A stretch of DNA of 64,000 nucleotides. Source: Arthrobacter sp. FB24. GTDB taxonomy: Bacteria > Actinomycetota > Actinomycetes > Actinomycetales > Micrococcaceae. Position 1 is the first letter of the stretch. Each line of letters begins with the position of its first letter. The notes under the pieces are model-generated. The model saw only the letters and a list, made by a program, of their open reading frames with translations. It had not been told where the DNA came from and made no database searches. The position numbers and the translations under genes were made by a program. Shown here in pieces: positions 50,989 to 58,977 of this stretch. The stretch spans positions 4,154,001-4,218,000 of the forward strand of contig NC_008541.1 of the NCBI RefSeq assembly GCF_000196235.1. Reading direction: 5' to 3'.

Positions 50989-52210
50989 GCGGGGCGCCAT
51001 TCGGGAAGAGGGCCGAGACGGTCGTTCCGCCGCCCGGGGTTTCCGTGAGGGAAAGCTCTCCGCCGTGCGACTGGACGATCCGCACGCAGGTAGCCAGCCC
51101 CAGGCCCGAGCCGGGTGCGTCGCCGGGACGGTGCAGCCTGACCAGGGGTTCAAGGACCCGTTCGCGGTCGGCGGCGCTGATGCCCTTGCCGTTGTCCGCC
51201 ACCCGGACGGTGACTCCGCGGTCGTCTGCCAGCGCGTAGACCCTGACTTTGAGTTCGTGCGCGGGGCTGCGGTAGTTGGAGGCATTGCCGAGAAGGTTCT
51301 GCAGCAAGGCCCGCAGCTGCGCCGGGTCAGCCACCACGTCCGCGTCCTCGCAGCTTAGCTCGGCGCCATGTCTGAACACGTCGCCCAGGTCGCTGACCGC
51401 CGCTGCAACGGTGTCCTTAAGGGAGACCGGCCGCGGACGCAGCATTCCGCCCACCTGGGAGTAGCTGAGCACGTCGTCAAGCATGGAGAGCATCCGGCGC
51501 CCGCTGCCCCGGATGCGTTCCAGGTAGCCCGCAGCCGGGCTGTCCGGACGGATGTCCTCGTCATCCTCGCTCAGTTCCACATAGCCAAGGATGGTGGTGA
51601 GCGGGATCCGCAGGTCATGGCTGACCCGGCCGGCAAAATCAGCGAGCTTGCGGTTGCTGCGGGCGAGTTCTTCCAGGGCGTGCTGGAGCTGCAGGGTGCG
51701 GTGCTGCAACTCCAGCACTTCCACCACCTGTGCCGCGAGGACATCCAGCATGGCGGTCTGTTCGGCGGAGATGGTGGCCGGCGCATCGGAAAAGATGCAC
51801 AGGGAGCCCAGTGTGAAGCCGGAATCGGTCACCAGCGGGGACGAGGCGTAGAACCGGACGCTCGCGATTTCTCCGGTCACAAACGGATTGGCCGCAAACC
51901 TGGGGTCCGCGGAAGCGTCGGGCACCACGGTGGTGCGGCCCTGCTGGAAGACCTGTGCGCACATCGAGTCTTCGCGTGCGCACAGTCCGGGTTTCAGGCC
52001 CGCAGCCGCGAGCTGGACCTGCTGCTCGGGAGTGATGATATTGACGGCGCTGAAGGGCACGCCGCAAAGCTTCGCCGCAAGGTCCACCAGGAAGTTCAGT
52101 GCGCGCGCCGCGCCGGCACTAGAACTCTCTTCCAACAGTCCGTACTCTCCCCGCACGGAGCGCCGTGCCAAGTCAGCGCTGACAAGGCTGTGCCCATCTG
52201 CTTGAGCCAC
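50975..52210 (-). CDS. GAF-domain sensor histidine kinase
   Basis: A 411-residue soluble kinase with GTG start at 52210 (AAGGGA upstream). A GAF domain spans ~30-165 (LCGVPFSAVNIITPEQQVQL, CAREDSMCAQVFQQG). HisKA has the phospho-acceptor His in FAGRVSHDLRIPLTTILGYV near 205. The HATPase has ALLQNLLGNASNYRSP (N box), VADNGKGIS (G1) and GSGLGLATCVRIV (G2). No response regulator gene is adjacent. It is coupled to the GH26/OpgC gene, which suggests a shared transcript; the partner and signal are unknown. Confidence 0.9.
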   Translation of the reverse strand: MAQADGHSLVSADLARRSVRGEYGLLEESSSAGAARALNFLVDLAAKLCGVPFSAVNIITPEQQVQLAAAGLKPGLCAREDSMCAQVFQQGRTTVVPDASADPRFAANPFVTGEIASVRFYASSPLVTDSGFTLGSLCIFSDAPATISAEQTAMLDVLAAQVVEVLELQHRTLQLQHALEELARSNRKLADFAGRVSHDLRIPLTTILGYVELSEDDEDIRPDSPAAGYLERIRGSGRRMLSMLDDVLSYSQVGGMLRPRPVSLKDTVAAAVSDLGDVFRHGAELSCEDADVVADPAQLRALLQNLLGNASNYRSPAHELKVRVYALADDRGVTVRVADNGKGISAADRERVLEPLVRLHRPGDAPGSGLGLATCVRIVQSHGGELSLTETPGGGTTVSALFPNGAPHESA

Positions 52211-52334
52211 TTAAGTCCCTTCCATCCCCAGAGCACCCGGCCAAGCGCCACAGTCCCCGCAGCAGGAGTCTAGCGGAGCGGATTGCCGCTCACGGGGGTG
52301 AGGTAGTCTCTTGACACCAACCGCAAATTTCAGG

Positions 52335-52377
52335 TTGACTATTACGCATGCTGAAATAACAGTTCCATGATGCGGAA
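52335..52377 (+). promoter_or_regulatory. Promoter and TTCC-N7-GGAA dyad upstream of uraD
   Basis: The 282-bp divergent gap (52211-52492) contains TTGACA at 52311 and TTGACT at 52335. The latter pairs with a poor -10 (TAACAG, 16-base spacer). The dyad TTCCATGATGCGGAA at 52363-52377 follows directly, a spot and shape typical of an IclR/AllR-type repressor site. Both calls are inference. Confidence 0.4.
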
Positions 52378-52492
52378 TGTAGGCGACTGCGGCGGCCCTG
52401 ACCGGATCCGTGGCGGCCACTACAGCGGGGCACTCCCTTTTCCGCATAGCCGACGCCATGGATGCCAGCATTTGCACGAGGGATGAACAAGC

Positions 52493-52990
52493 ATGCAGCT
52501 TGCCGTATTCAACGGGGCGGACCGCGCGGAAGTCACCGCGGCGCTTCGCCCCTGCATCGACGTCCAGCGCTGGGTGGACCAGATCGCGGACGCACGACCC
52601 TTTGCCAGCAGCAAGGCCCTGCTGGACTTCGCCCGCGACGCCGCCGACCCGTTCACACCGGACGAGGTGGAGTCGGCCATGGCCCACCATCCGCGGATCG
52701 GGGAACGGCCCGCCGCTTCCACCACGGAGGCTTCCATGTCCCGATCGGAACAGGCCGGAGTGGATCCCGCGGACCAGGAGATCGCCACGGCATTGGCCGA
52801 AGGCAACCGCGCCTATGAGGAAAAGTTCGGCCGGGTGTTCCTGATCCGGGCCGCCGGACGCACCGCCCCGGAAATCCTGGCGGCGCTGCACGAGCGCCTC
52901 AACCACACCCCCGAAGAAGAAGACGCCATAGTGGCCCGGCAGCTGCGCGAAATCGCCCTGCTGCGGCTCGAAGGAGTGATCAGCGAATGA
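52493..52990 (+). CDS. uraD: OHCU decarboxylase
   Basis: A 165-residue enzyme of urate breakdown that decarboxylates 2-oxo-4-hydroxy-4-carboxy-5-ureidoimidazoline to S-allantoin. Signatures are FASSKALLDFARDAADP, MAHHPRIGERP with the catalytic His near 62, YEEKFGRVFLIRAAGRT and EILAALHERLNHTPEEE. It is coupled by ATGA to uraH. No urate oxidase gene is adjacent or elsewhere in the window, so that step must be encoded outside it. Confidence 0.94.
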   Translation: MQLAVFNGADRAEVTAALRPCIDVQRWVDQIADARPFASSKALLDFARDAADPFTPDEVESAMAHHPRIGERPAASTTEASMSRSEQAGVDPADQEIATALAEGNRAYEEKFGRVFLIRAAGRTAPEILAALHERLNHTPEEEDAIVARQLREIALLRLEGVISE

Positions 52991-53328
52991 CCGTTTCACA
53001 GGTGACCACCCACATCCTTGACACGGGAGCCGGTCGCCCGGCTGCCGGCGTAGCCGTCGGGCTGTACGCGCGCGACGGCGGCGGCTGGAGCCTCGTTGCC
53101 TCGGGCACCACCGACGGTGACGGCCGGGCGAAGGACCTCGGTCCGGAGCTGCTCCCGGCCGGGACGTACCGGCTGAACTTCGCCACAGGCGCCTACTACG
53201 AGGGCCTGGGCACGGCCACGTTCTTCCCGGAAGTGGACCTGGTGTTCACCGTGTCCGACGCCGGGGAGCACTACCACGTGCCGCTGCTCCTGAGCCCGTT
53301 CGCCTACTCGACGTACCGCGGCAGCTAG
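52987..53328 (+). CDS. uraH: 5-hydroxyisourate hydrolase
   Basis: A 113-residue transthyretin-like enzyme that opens 5-hydroxyisourate to OHCU. Active-site blocks are VTTHILDTGAGRPAAGV (His and Arg nearby) and the C-terminal HYHVPLLLSPFAYSTYRGS, whose YRGS ending is diagnostic for the enzyme rather than vertebrate transthyretin. The start overlaps the uraD stop as ATGA, so the pair works in succession in urate degradation. Confidence 0.95.
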   Translation: MTVSQVTTHILDTGAGRPAAGVAVGLYARDGGGWSLVASGTTDGDGRAKDLGPELLPAGTYRLNFATGAYYEGLGTATFFPEVDLVFTVSDAGEHYHVPLLLSPFAYSTYRGS

Positions 53329-53366
53329 GCGCTGGAGGAAGAGCCCGGGGCAGTAGGCTAGAGGGC

Positions 53367-53717
53367 ATGGCTTCTGAAGACACCCCCGCCGAGAGGCGCG
53401 AAATCACCGTGCGCCGAGCACCCAAATACGTGCCGTTCCTCATACTTGGCGGACTAGTGGGCGTCATCGTTGCGGCGGTCATCGCGTTTGCGTTGCCCGG
53501 AGACCCGAGCTACGAACCCAGCTCGGTCTTCGGCTTCTTCCTGGTCCTTTTCGGCGCCGGCGGCGTGATTCTGGGCGCCATCGTTGCCCTCCTCCTGGAC
53601 CGGCTCAGCGTCCGCCGCGCCGAGCACGCCGTCGTCGAGGCCGTCCCGGAAGAGGCCCCGGGCAACGAGACGGACGACGGCGAGGACAGCGGCGCCGCGG
53701 CCGGCCGTCAGTCATAA
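53367..53717 (+). CDS. Small two-helix membrane protein
   Basis: A 116-residue protein of unknown function. A charged N-terminus (MASEDTPAERREITVRRAPK) precedes two transmembrane helices: YVPFLILGGLVGVIVAAVIA and FGFFLVLFGAGGVILGAIVA. A cytosolic acidic tail follows. It lies 38 bases after uraH and 47 bases before purF on the same strand. No domain recognised beyond the membrane topology. Confidence 0.75.
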   Translation: MASEDTPAERREITVRRAPKYVPFLILGGLVGVIVAAVIAFALPGDPSYEPSSVFGFFLVLFGAGGVILGAIVALLLDRLSVRRAEHAVVEAVPEEAPGNETDDGEDSGAAAGRQS

Positions 53718-53764
53718 ACGGGCAGCCGGAAAAGTCCTACCCCATCACGTGAGATAATCGACCA

Positions 53765-55441
53765 GTGGCACGCGGCGATGGAAAACTTTCTCATGATCTT
53801 CTCCCTGGCGAAAAAGGCCCCCAGGACGCTTGCGGCGTCTTCGGGGTCTGGGCACCAGGTGAAGAAGTAGCAAAACTCACCTATTACGGGCTGTATGCAT
53901 TGCAGCACCGCGGTCAGGAGTCGGCTGGCATAGCAACCAGTGACGGCAAGCGGATCAACGTCTATAAGGACATGGGGCTCGTATCCCAGGTCTTCGACGA
54001 GACAACGCTGAACACCCTGACCGGGCACCTGGCCGTCGGCCACTGCCGCTACTCCACTACCGGCGCCAGCCACTGGGCCAACGCCCAGCCCACGCTTGGC
54101 GCCACCGCCACGGGCACCGTGGCACTGGCCCACAACGGCAACCTCACCAACACTGCCGAGCTCAATGCCATGATCATTGAGCGCAACGGCGGCCAGCTCA
54201 GCGGCGAAATGAAGCAGGGCAACACCTCGGACACGGCCTTGGTCACGGCACTGCTGGAGGGCGAAGAGGGCAAGTCCCTCGAACAGACCGCCATCGAGCT
54301 GCTGCCCAAGATCAAGGGCGGCTTCTGCTTCGTCTTCATGGACGAAGGCACCCTCTACGCGGCACGCGACACCTACGGCATCCGCCCGCTGGTCCTCGGC
54401 CGGCTGGAGCGCGGCTGGGTAGTCGCCTCCGAGCAGTCTGCCCTGGCGACCGTGGGCGCCAGCTTCATCCGCGAAATCGAACCCGGCGAATTCATCGCCA
54501 TCGACGAAGACGGCGTGCGGTCCCAGCGTTTTGCGGAGCCGACGCCGGCGGGCTGCGTTTTTGAGTACGTCTACCTTGCGCGTCCGGACGCGGCCATCGC
54601 GGGACGCTCCGTGTACGAGTCCCGTGTGGAGATGGGCCGCCAGCTGGCCCGCGAAAACACCCAGGAAGCGGACATCGTCATCCCGGTCCCGGAGTCCGGA
54701 ACCCCCGCCGCCGTGGGCTACGCCGAGGAATCCGGCATCCCCTTCGCGCACGGCTTCGTCAAGAACTCCTACGTGGGCCGCACGTTCATCCAGCCCTCGC
54801 AGACCCTGCGCCAGCTGGGCATCCGCCTCAAGCTCAACGCCCTCGAATCCGTAATCCGCGGCAAGCGCGTTGTGGTGGTGGATGACTCGATCGTCCGCGG
54901 CAACACCCAGCGCGCCATTGTCCGGATGCTCCGGGAAGCCGGGGCCGCCGCGGTGCACGTGAAGATCTCTTCCCCGCCGGTCCAGTGGCCGTGCTTCTAC
55001 GGCATCGACTTCGCGTCCCGCGCGGAACTGATCGCCAACGGCGCCACCATTGAGGAAATTTCCCAAGCCATCGGGGCCGATTCGCTGGCGTACATCTCCG
55101 AAGACGGCATGATCGGCGCCACCCAGCAGCCGCGCGAACGCCTCTGCACCGCCTGCTTCACCGGCAAGTACCCCATCGAGCTCCCGGGCTCGGACAAGCT
55201 GGGCAAGAACCTGCTCGAGCGCACGGATCTCGGCGGCCTGCCCGCTGCCGGATCCGCAGCCAGCGCCCCGGCATCCGCCACCGTGGCTGTGGACTCCGAC
55301 GAGGATCCGGCCGGGAAGGCCGGTGCCACCGGCTGCGACCCGGGACCTGATGCCGAGTTCGAGAACCTGCTGACCGAAGCCGACCTTGTGCCAGACGTGC
55401 ACGCCGCCACCGCCGGCGCTGACAAGAAAGAGTCCGTATGA
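53765..55441 (+). CDS. purF: Amidophosphoribosyltransferase
   Basis: A 558-residue enzyme for the first committed step of purine synthesis (PRPP plus glutamine to phosphoribosylamine). GTG start at 53765. After a ~22-residue propeptide, the N-terminal nucleophile Cys is in DACGVFGVWAPG. The glutamine-site block is HRGQESAGIA. The PRPP loop is VVVVDDSIVRGNTQRAIV. Four cysteines (GCVFEYVYL, WPCFYGID, RLCTACFTG) match the [4Fe-4S] type of B. subtilis. The C-terminal ~70 residues are a low-complexity extension. Coupled by ATGA to purM. Confidence 0.96.
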   Translation: MARGDGKLSHDLLPGEKGPQDACGVFGVWAPGEEVAKLTYYGLYALQHRGQESAGIATSDGKRINVYKDMGLVSQVFDETTLNTLTGHLAVGHCRYSTTGASHWANAQPTLGATATGTVALAHNGNLTNTAELNAMIIERNGGQLSGEMKQGNTSDTALVTALLEGEEGKSLEQTAIELLPKIKGGFCFVFMDEGTLYAARDTYGIRPLVLGRLERGWVVASEQSALATVGASFIREIEPGEFIAIDEDGVRSQRFAEPTPAGCVFEYVYLARPDAAIAGRSVYESRVEMGRQLARENTQEADIVIPVPESGTPAAVGYAEESGIPFAHGFVKNSYVGRTFIQPSQTLRQLGIRLKLNALESVIRGKRVVVVDDSIVRGNTQRAIVRMLREAGAAAVHVKISSPPVQWPCFYGIDFASRAELIANGATIEEISQAIGADSLAYISEDGMIGATQQPRERLCTACFTGKYPIELPGSDKLGKNLLERTDLGGLPAAGSAASAPASATVAVDSDEDPAGKAGATGCDPGPDAEFENLLTEADLVPDVHAATAGADKKESV

Positions 55442-56583
55442 CTTCCGCATCTTCCTCCGCCCAGAACGCCGGCATCACGTACGCCTCTGCCGGTGTTGAC
55501 GTCGAAGCGGGCGACCGCGCCGTCGAACTCATGAAGGACGCCGTCAAGGCCACCCACAATTCCTCCGTGATCGGCGGAGTGGGCGGCTTTGCCGGACTCT
55601 ATGACGTTTCGAGGCTCCTCACCTTCAAGCGGCCGCTGCTCGCAACCTCCACGGACGGCGTGGGCACCAAGGTGGCCATCGCCCAGGCCATGGACATCCA
55701 CGACACCATTGGCTTCGACCTCGTGGGCATGGTGGTGGACGACATCGTAGTGGTGGGCGCCGAACCGCTCTACATGACCGACTACATCGCCTGCGGAAAG
55801 GTTGTCCCCGAGCGCATCGCGGACATCGTCCGCGGCATCGCGGCAGCCTGCTCCGTGGCCGGCACCGCCCTGGTGGGCGGCGAAACCGCAGAGCACCCTG
55901 GCCTGCTAGGTGAGCACGAGTACGACGTCGCCGGTGCCGCCACCGGTGTTGTCGAGGCCGACGCCCTGCTGGGGCCGGACCGCGTCCGCGCCGGCGACGT
56001 AGTGATCGGCATGGCCTCCTCGGGCCTGCACTCCAACGGCTACTCCCTGGTCCGCCGCGTCATCAACCACGCCGGCTGGGCCCTGGACCGCCAGGTCTCC
56101 GAACTCGGACGCACGCTGGGCGAGGAACTGCTCGAGCCCACCCGGGTCTACGCCGCAGACTGCCTGGACCTGGCCCGCACCTTCCCGGTTACGGCAGGCG
56201 CGGCCGTCCACGGCTTCAGCCACGTCACCGGCGGCGGCCTCGCGGCCAACCTGGCCCGCGTCCTCCCCCAGGGCCTCATCGCCACGGTGGACCGCGCCAC
56301 CTGGGAACTCCCCGCCATCTTCAAGCTGGTTTCGGAACTGGGCAACGTCCCGCTGGCCGACCTCGAGCGCACGCTGAACCTCGGCGTGGGCATGGTGGCG
56401 ATCGTCTCCCCCGAAGCGGCCGACGCCGCAGTGAACCGCCTCAATGACCGCGGCCTGCCGTCCTGGGTCATGGGCACCGTGGAGGAGAACTCGGACTCGA
56501 TCGTGAAGACCGGCCCGGACTATGTCCAGGGTGCCAAGGGTGTTGACGGCGGCGCAGTCCGACTGGTGAACACGTACGCCTGA
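55438..56583 (+). CDS. purM: Phosphoribosylformylglycinamidine cyclo-ligase (AIR synthetase)
   Basis: A 381-residue PurM of usual length that closes FGAM to AIR with ATP. The N-terminal YASAGVDVEAGDRAVELMK and LLATSTDGVGTKVAIAQAMD carry the ATP-binding Asp/Gly signature. NDIVV-type VVDDIVVVGAEPLYMTDYIA, LVGGETAEHPGL and GFSHVTGGGLAANLARVLP follow. The start overlaps purF as ATGA. Standard actinobacterial purF-purM pair. Confidence 0.96.
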   Translation: MTSASSSAQNAGITYASAGVDVEAGDRAVELMKDAVKATHNSSVIGGVGGFAGLYDVSRLLTFKRPLLATSTDGVGTKVAIAQAMDIHDTIGFDLVGMVVDDIVVVGAEPLYMTDYIACGKVVPERIADIVRGIAAACSVAGTALVGGETAEHPGLLGEHEYDVAGAATGVVEADALLGPDRVRAGDVVIGMASSGLHSNGYSLVRRVINHAGWALDRQVSELGRTLGEELLEPTRVYAADCLDLARTFPVTAGAAVHGFSHVTGGGLAANLARVLPQGLIATVDRATWELPAIFKLVSELGNVPLADLERTLNLGVGMVAIVSPEAADAAVNRLNDRGLPSWVMGTVEENSDSIVKTGPDYVQGAKGVDGGAVRLVNTYA

Positions 56584-56606
56584 GCACCTCCCCCGAGCAA
56601 CTGACC

Positions 56607-56660
56607 GAGTGCTCCGCAACCGCCGTCTAGCGAGCTGAAAACGGCAGTTGCGGAGCACTC
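56607..56660. terminator. Long inverted repeat between purM and the VOC gene
   Basis: Arms 56607-56626 and 56641-56660 (GAGTGCTCCGCAAC and so on) pair over 20 bp with one mismatch, loop 14 bases. It fills the 83-bp convergent junction, so it most likely terminates both transcripts. Its sequence is unrelated to the ACGCTCTC family. Confidence 0.82.
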
Positions 56661-56666
56661 GCCTGT

Positions 56667-57449
56667 TTAAAGTTCCAGCACGCTGAACACCCCGCCTTGG
56701 GGGTCTTTCAGCGTGGCAATAGTTCCTGCCTCTTCGATGTCGTCCGGCTCAACAAGGACCACGCCGCCTGCTGCCACCGCAGCTGCCACCGCTTCCGAGA
56801 CGTCCGAAACGCCGAAATAGACCTGCCAGCCGGGTTCGAGCGTGTGCTGGGCATCGCCGGGAACCCTGGCGATCCCGGCCACCTCCGCACCGTGCACCAT
56901 CAGCGTGGTGTACGTCCCCCCGTCGTCCTGCGGGTACTCGGTAACCTCGTGCCCGAACAGCTGCTGGAAGAACGCGACCGCTGCCTGCGGTTCGGCGGTC
57001 AACAGTTCGGCCCAGGCCAGCGCCCCGGCCTCGTTGTACCGGGCGGTGCCGGTATGCGTTCCCGGCTGCCACACCCCGGTGGTTCCGCCTCCGGGCGGCG
57101 CGACGAACACCATGACACCGGTGTCCGCCACGTCCTCGGGACCGAACTCCAGTGTGCCGCCCGCGTGCGGGGTTTCCTCGGCTATGGCGCCGGCGTCACC
57201 CGCGGCAAAGTAGATGTTCCACTGCGCGGCGGTCCCGGATGCCTCCTGCAGGGGATTCTGCGGCGCAATGACAGTGATGAGGTCATCGCCCAGGTAGGCC
57301 TTCGAATAGCTTCGCCCGTCCGGTGTGGGCAGGTCCTCGTAGCGCCATCCGAACACGCCTGCGTAGAAGGACTTGGCGGCCTCGACATCCTTGGCCTGCA
57401 GGTCCGTCCAGCAGATCTCGCCCGCATTGTACGTGCTGCGCTCGGTCAT
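56667..57449 (-). CDS. VOC superfamily (glyoxalase-like) protein with two domains
   Basis: A 260-residue protein from the ATG at 57449 (MTERSTYNAGEICWTDLQAK). Two vicinal-oxygen-chelate domains are seen: residues ~10-120 (DVEAAKSFYAGVFGWRYEDL) and ~135-258 (EPQAAVAFFQQLFGHEVTEY). The upstream extension to 57626 crosses a terminator and is rejected. Relatives include glyoxalase/bleomycin-resistance-type proteins and 27 kDa antigen-like proteins; no substrate is assigned. Confidence 0.85.
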   Translation of the reverse strand: MTERSTYNAGEICWTDLQAKDVEAAKSFYAGVFGWRYEDLPTPDGRSYSKAYLGDDLITVIAPQNPLQEASGTAAQWNIYFAAGDAGAIAEETPHAGGTLEFGPEDVADTGVMVFVAPPGGGTTGVWQPGTHTGTARYNEAGALAWAELLTAEPQAAVAFFQQLFGHEVTEYPQDDGGTYTTLMVHGAEVAGIARVPGDAQHTLEPGWQVYFGVSDVSEAVAAAVAAGGVVLVEPDDIEEAGTIATLKDPQGGVFSVLEL

Positions 57450-57494
57450 AAAATTGTTTCCCTTCGACCCCAACAGTGTAGGCGCACAGCAGAA

Positions 57495-57539
57495 AGGCCC
57501 GTCAGGGCGCACCGGAAACCGGCGCGCCCTGACGGGCCT
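57495..57539 (-). terminator. Hairpin downstream of the DUF3073 gene
   Basis: Arms 57495-57510 and 57524-57539 (AGGCCCGTCAGGGCGC and its complement) form a perfect 16-bp stem with an inner CCGG-AAA-CCGG dyad. A T-rich stretch follows on the minus strand, so it fits as terminator for the leftward DUF3073 gene, 126 bases downstream of its stop. Confidence 0.75.
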
Positions 57540-57664
57540 GATATCTGAGGTCAGCACCCGGGGGTGCTGGGAAAGAAGAGCCGAAGCATCGTACGGATCA
57601 CTGTGGTGAATGAACGACGGCGGCACGCCACTGAGTGCCTTACGGCAGGTTCAGGGGGCGACAA

Positions 57665-57898
57665 CTAACCGATTCGACGGGTGTCAACCTCGTCGTCGTC
57701 GTCTTCCAAATCATCCGCGTACTTATCCACATAGGCCGAATAATCCGGCTCTACCGGCTCACTCGAGAAACGGCTCGGTGCACGACCCTCGGAGCTCTTG
57801 AGCTCGCGCTGAAGAGCCGTGTAGTCAGTATTCGGGGAATAGTACTTAATATCCCGAGCCTGCTTGGTAGCTTTTGCCTTTTGACGGCCGCGCCCCAT
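57665..57898 (-). CDS. DUF3073 family small actinobacterial protein
   Basis: A 77-residue highly charged protein starting MGRGRQKAKATKQARDIKYY, a hallmark of the conserved actinobacterial DUF3073 family. An acidic region (DDLEDDDDEVDT) lies near the C-terminus. The longer open frame to 57985 adds non-conserved residues. The function of the family is unknown; the purF/purM neighbourhood is shared in many actinobacteria. Confidence 0.88.
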   Translation of the reverse strand: MGRGRQKAKATKQARDIKYYSPNTDYTALQRELKSSEGRAPSRFSSEPVEPDYSAYVDKYADDLEDDDDEVDTRRIG

Positions 57899-57965
57899 GG
57901 CGTGACCCCCTTTTGTACTCGGACCGGAGGTGGTCACCATTGGCGTTAGTGAGGCCCCGGAATGT

Positions 57966-58088
57966 TTGGTCAATTTGTCGTACACCTAGATTACATGCTT
58001 TCAGCGGTAACTGCTCCCCGGAACGCGCCCCCGGCGGACAGCAGCCACGTTTACGCAGGTCCGGGCCTTCTTCGGCCCTCGGTTTTTT
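57966..58088 (+). ncRNA. Possible short transcript ending at an intrinsic terminator
   Basis: A clear rho-independent terminator (GGGCC-TTCTTC-GGCCC, then TCGG and six T) lies at 58063-58088 with no + strand gene before it. TTGGTC at 57966 and TAGATT at 57987 could be a promoter (15-base spacer), giving a ~90-nt RNA. It could be an orphan small RNA or an attenuated leader of the gene at 58180. The terminator is well supported, the transcript is not. The rest of the gap to 58179 shows nothing. Confidence 0.4.
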
Positions 58089-58179
58089 CTTCGGTAGAGT
58101 CGTTTGAGCGACTCCACGCCGACGGCCGCAGCCACGGCATAAGGCGGGGGAAAAGACGCCGGGAAGGGTGAATCTTCAC

Positions 58180-58941
58180 GTGAATGACGAGAACGCAACG
58201 GGCACCAGCGACGGGAACCACAAGACATCCCCGGGGGCCGGGACGCCGCCCGTGGTGCCGCCTCCGCCTGCCAGGCCACCGACCAGCGGCCTCCCCATCC
58301 AGCAGCCCGCCGCGACAACAGAGGCCCCGGCCGTGACAACAGAGCCTGCGGAGCCTGCCCCGGGCGCCCGGCCTGCGAGCAATACCCGGAGAACCGCCGA
58401 ACAAACCGCCGAACAAAAACAGAATCTGTTCAAGGCCGGCTTCGTGGTGGCCGGACTTGTGCTGCTGGGCCTTTTCATCTGGTGGCTGGCCTCCCTGATC
58501 GCCAGCGCAAACGAGCAGGCCGCCAGGCAGGACCCGGCCCCGGCTGTCTCGGAGACGTCACAGTCTGCGCCGGCAACCCGGAGCCAGCTTCCCCAGGACG
58601 GCGTGAGCGCCCTGGACTACCAGCTGGGCGACTGCTTCGAGAACTTCGATCCCGAAGCTACGGAATCGCGGGTGGTGGCCTGCACCACCGGCCACTCGGC
58701 CCAACTGGTCGCCCTGTACCGGTACCCGGAATCAGACTCTTATCCGGGCATCGCCGCGTTGCGGCAAAAGGGCCGCGAGATCTGCCAGGACGCCGGCCTC
58801 ACCGACGCCGTGGCAAACTACGTCCTCATGCAGCGCAACGCCTATCCGAGCGACACCAGCTGGGAGAAGGGCGACCGGCGGGTGGATTGCTATGTCACGG
58901 CGGACAAGGGCAACATCATCATGGAATCCCTGATCCCCTAG
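58180..58941 (+). CDS. Membrane-anchored protein of the septum-formation-like family
   Basis: About 253 residues. A disordered Pro/Thr/Ala-rich cytosolic region (~1-85) precedes one transmembrane helix (FVVAGLVLLGLFIWWLASLI, about 90-112) and an extracytosolic domain. That domain contains QLGDCFENFD, VVACTTGHSAQLVALYRYPE, REICQDAGL and RRVDCYVTADKG. The paired cysteines and DCF/HxAQL pattern match the septum-formation domain found in actinobacterial membrane proteins. GTG at 58180 has GGGAAGGGTG upstream; GTG at 58168 is an alternative. Function is not established. Confidence 0.75.
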   Translation: MNDENATGTSDGNHKTSPGAGTPPVVPPPPARPPTSGLPIQQPAATTEAPAVTTEPAEPAPGARPASNTRRTAEQTAEQKQNLFKAGFVVAGLVLLGLFIWWLASLIASANEQAARQDPAPAVSETSQSAPATRSQLPQDGVSALDYQLGDCFENFDPEATESRVVACTTGHSAQLVALYRYPESDSYPGIAALRQKGREICQDAGLTDAVANYVLMQRNAYPSDTSWEKGDRRVDCYVTADKGNIIMESLIP

Positions 58942-58977
58942 GACCGCGCCGGACCGCGTCCACCCGCCCTTGCGCTG

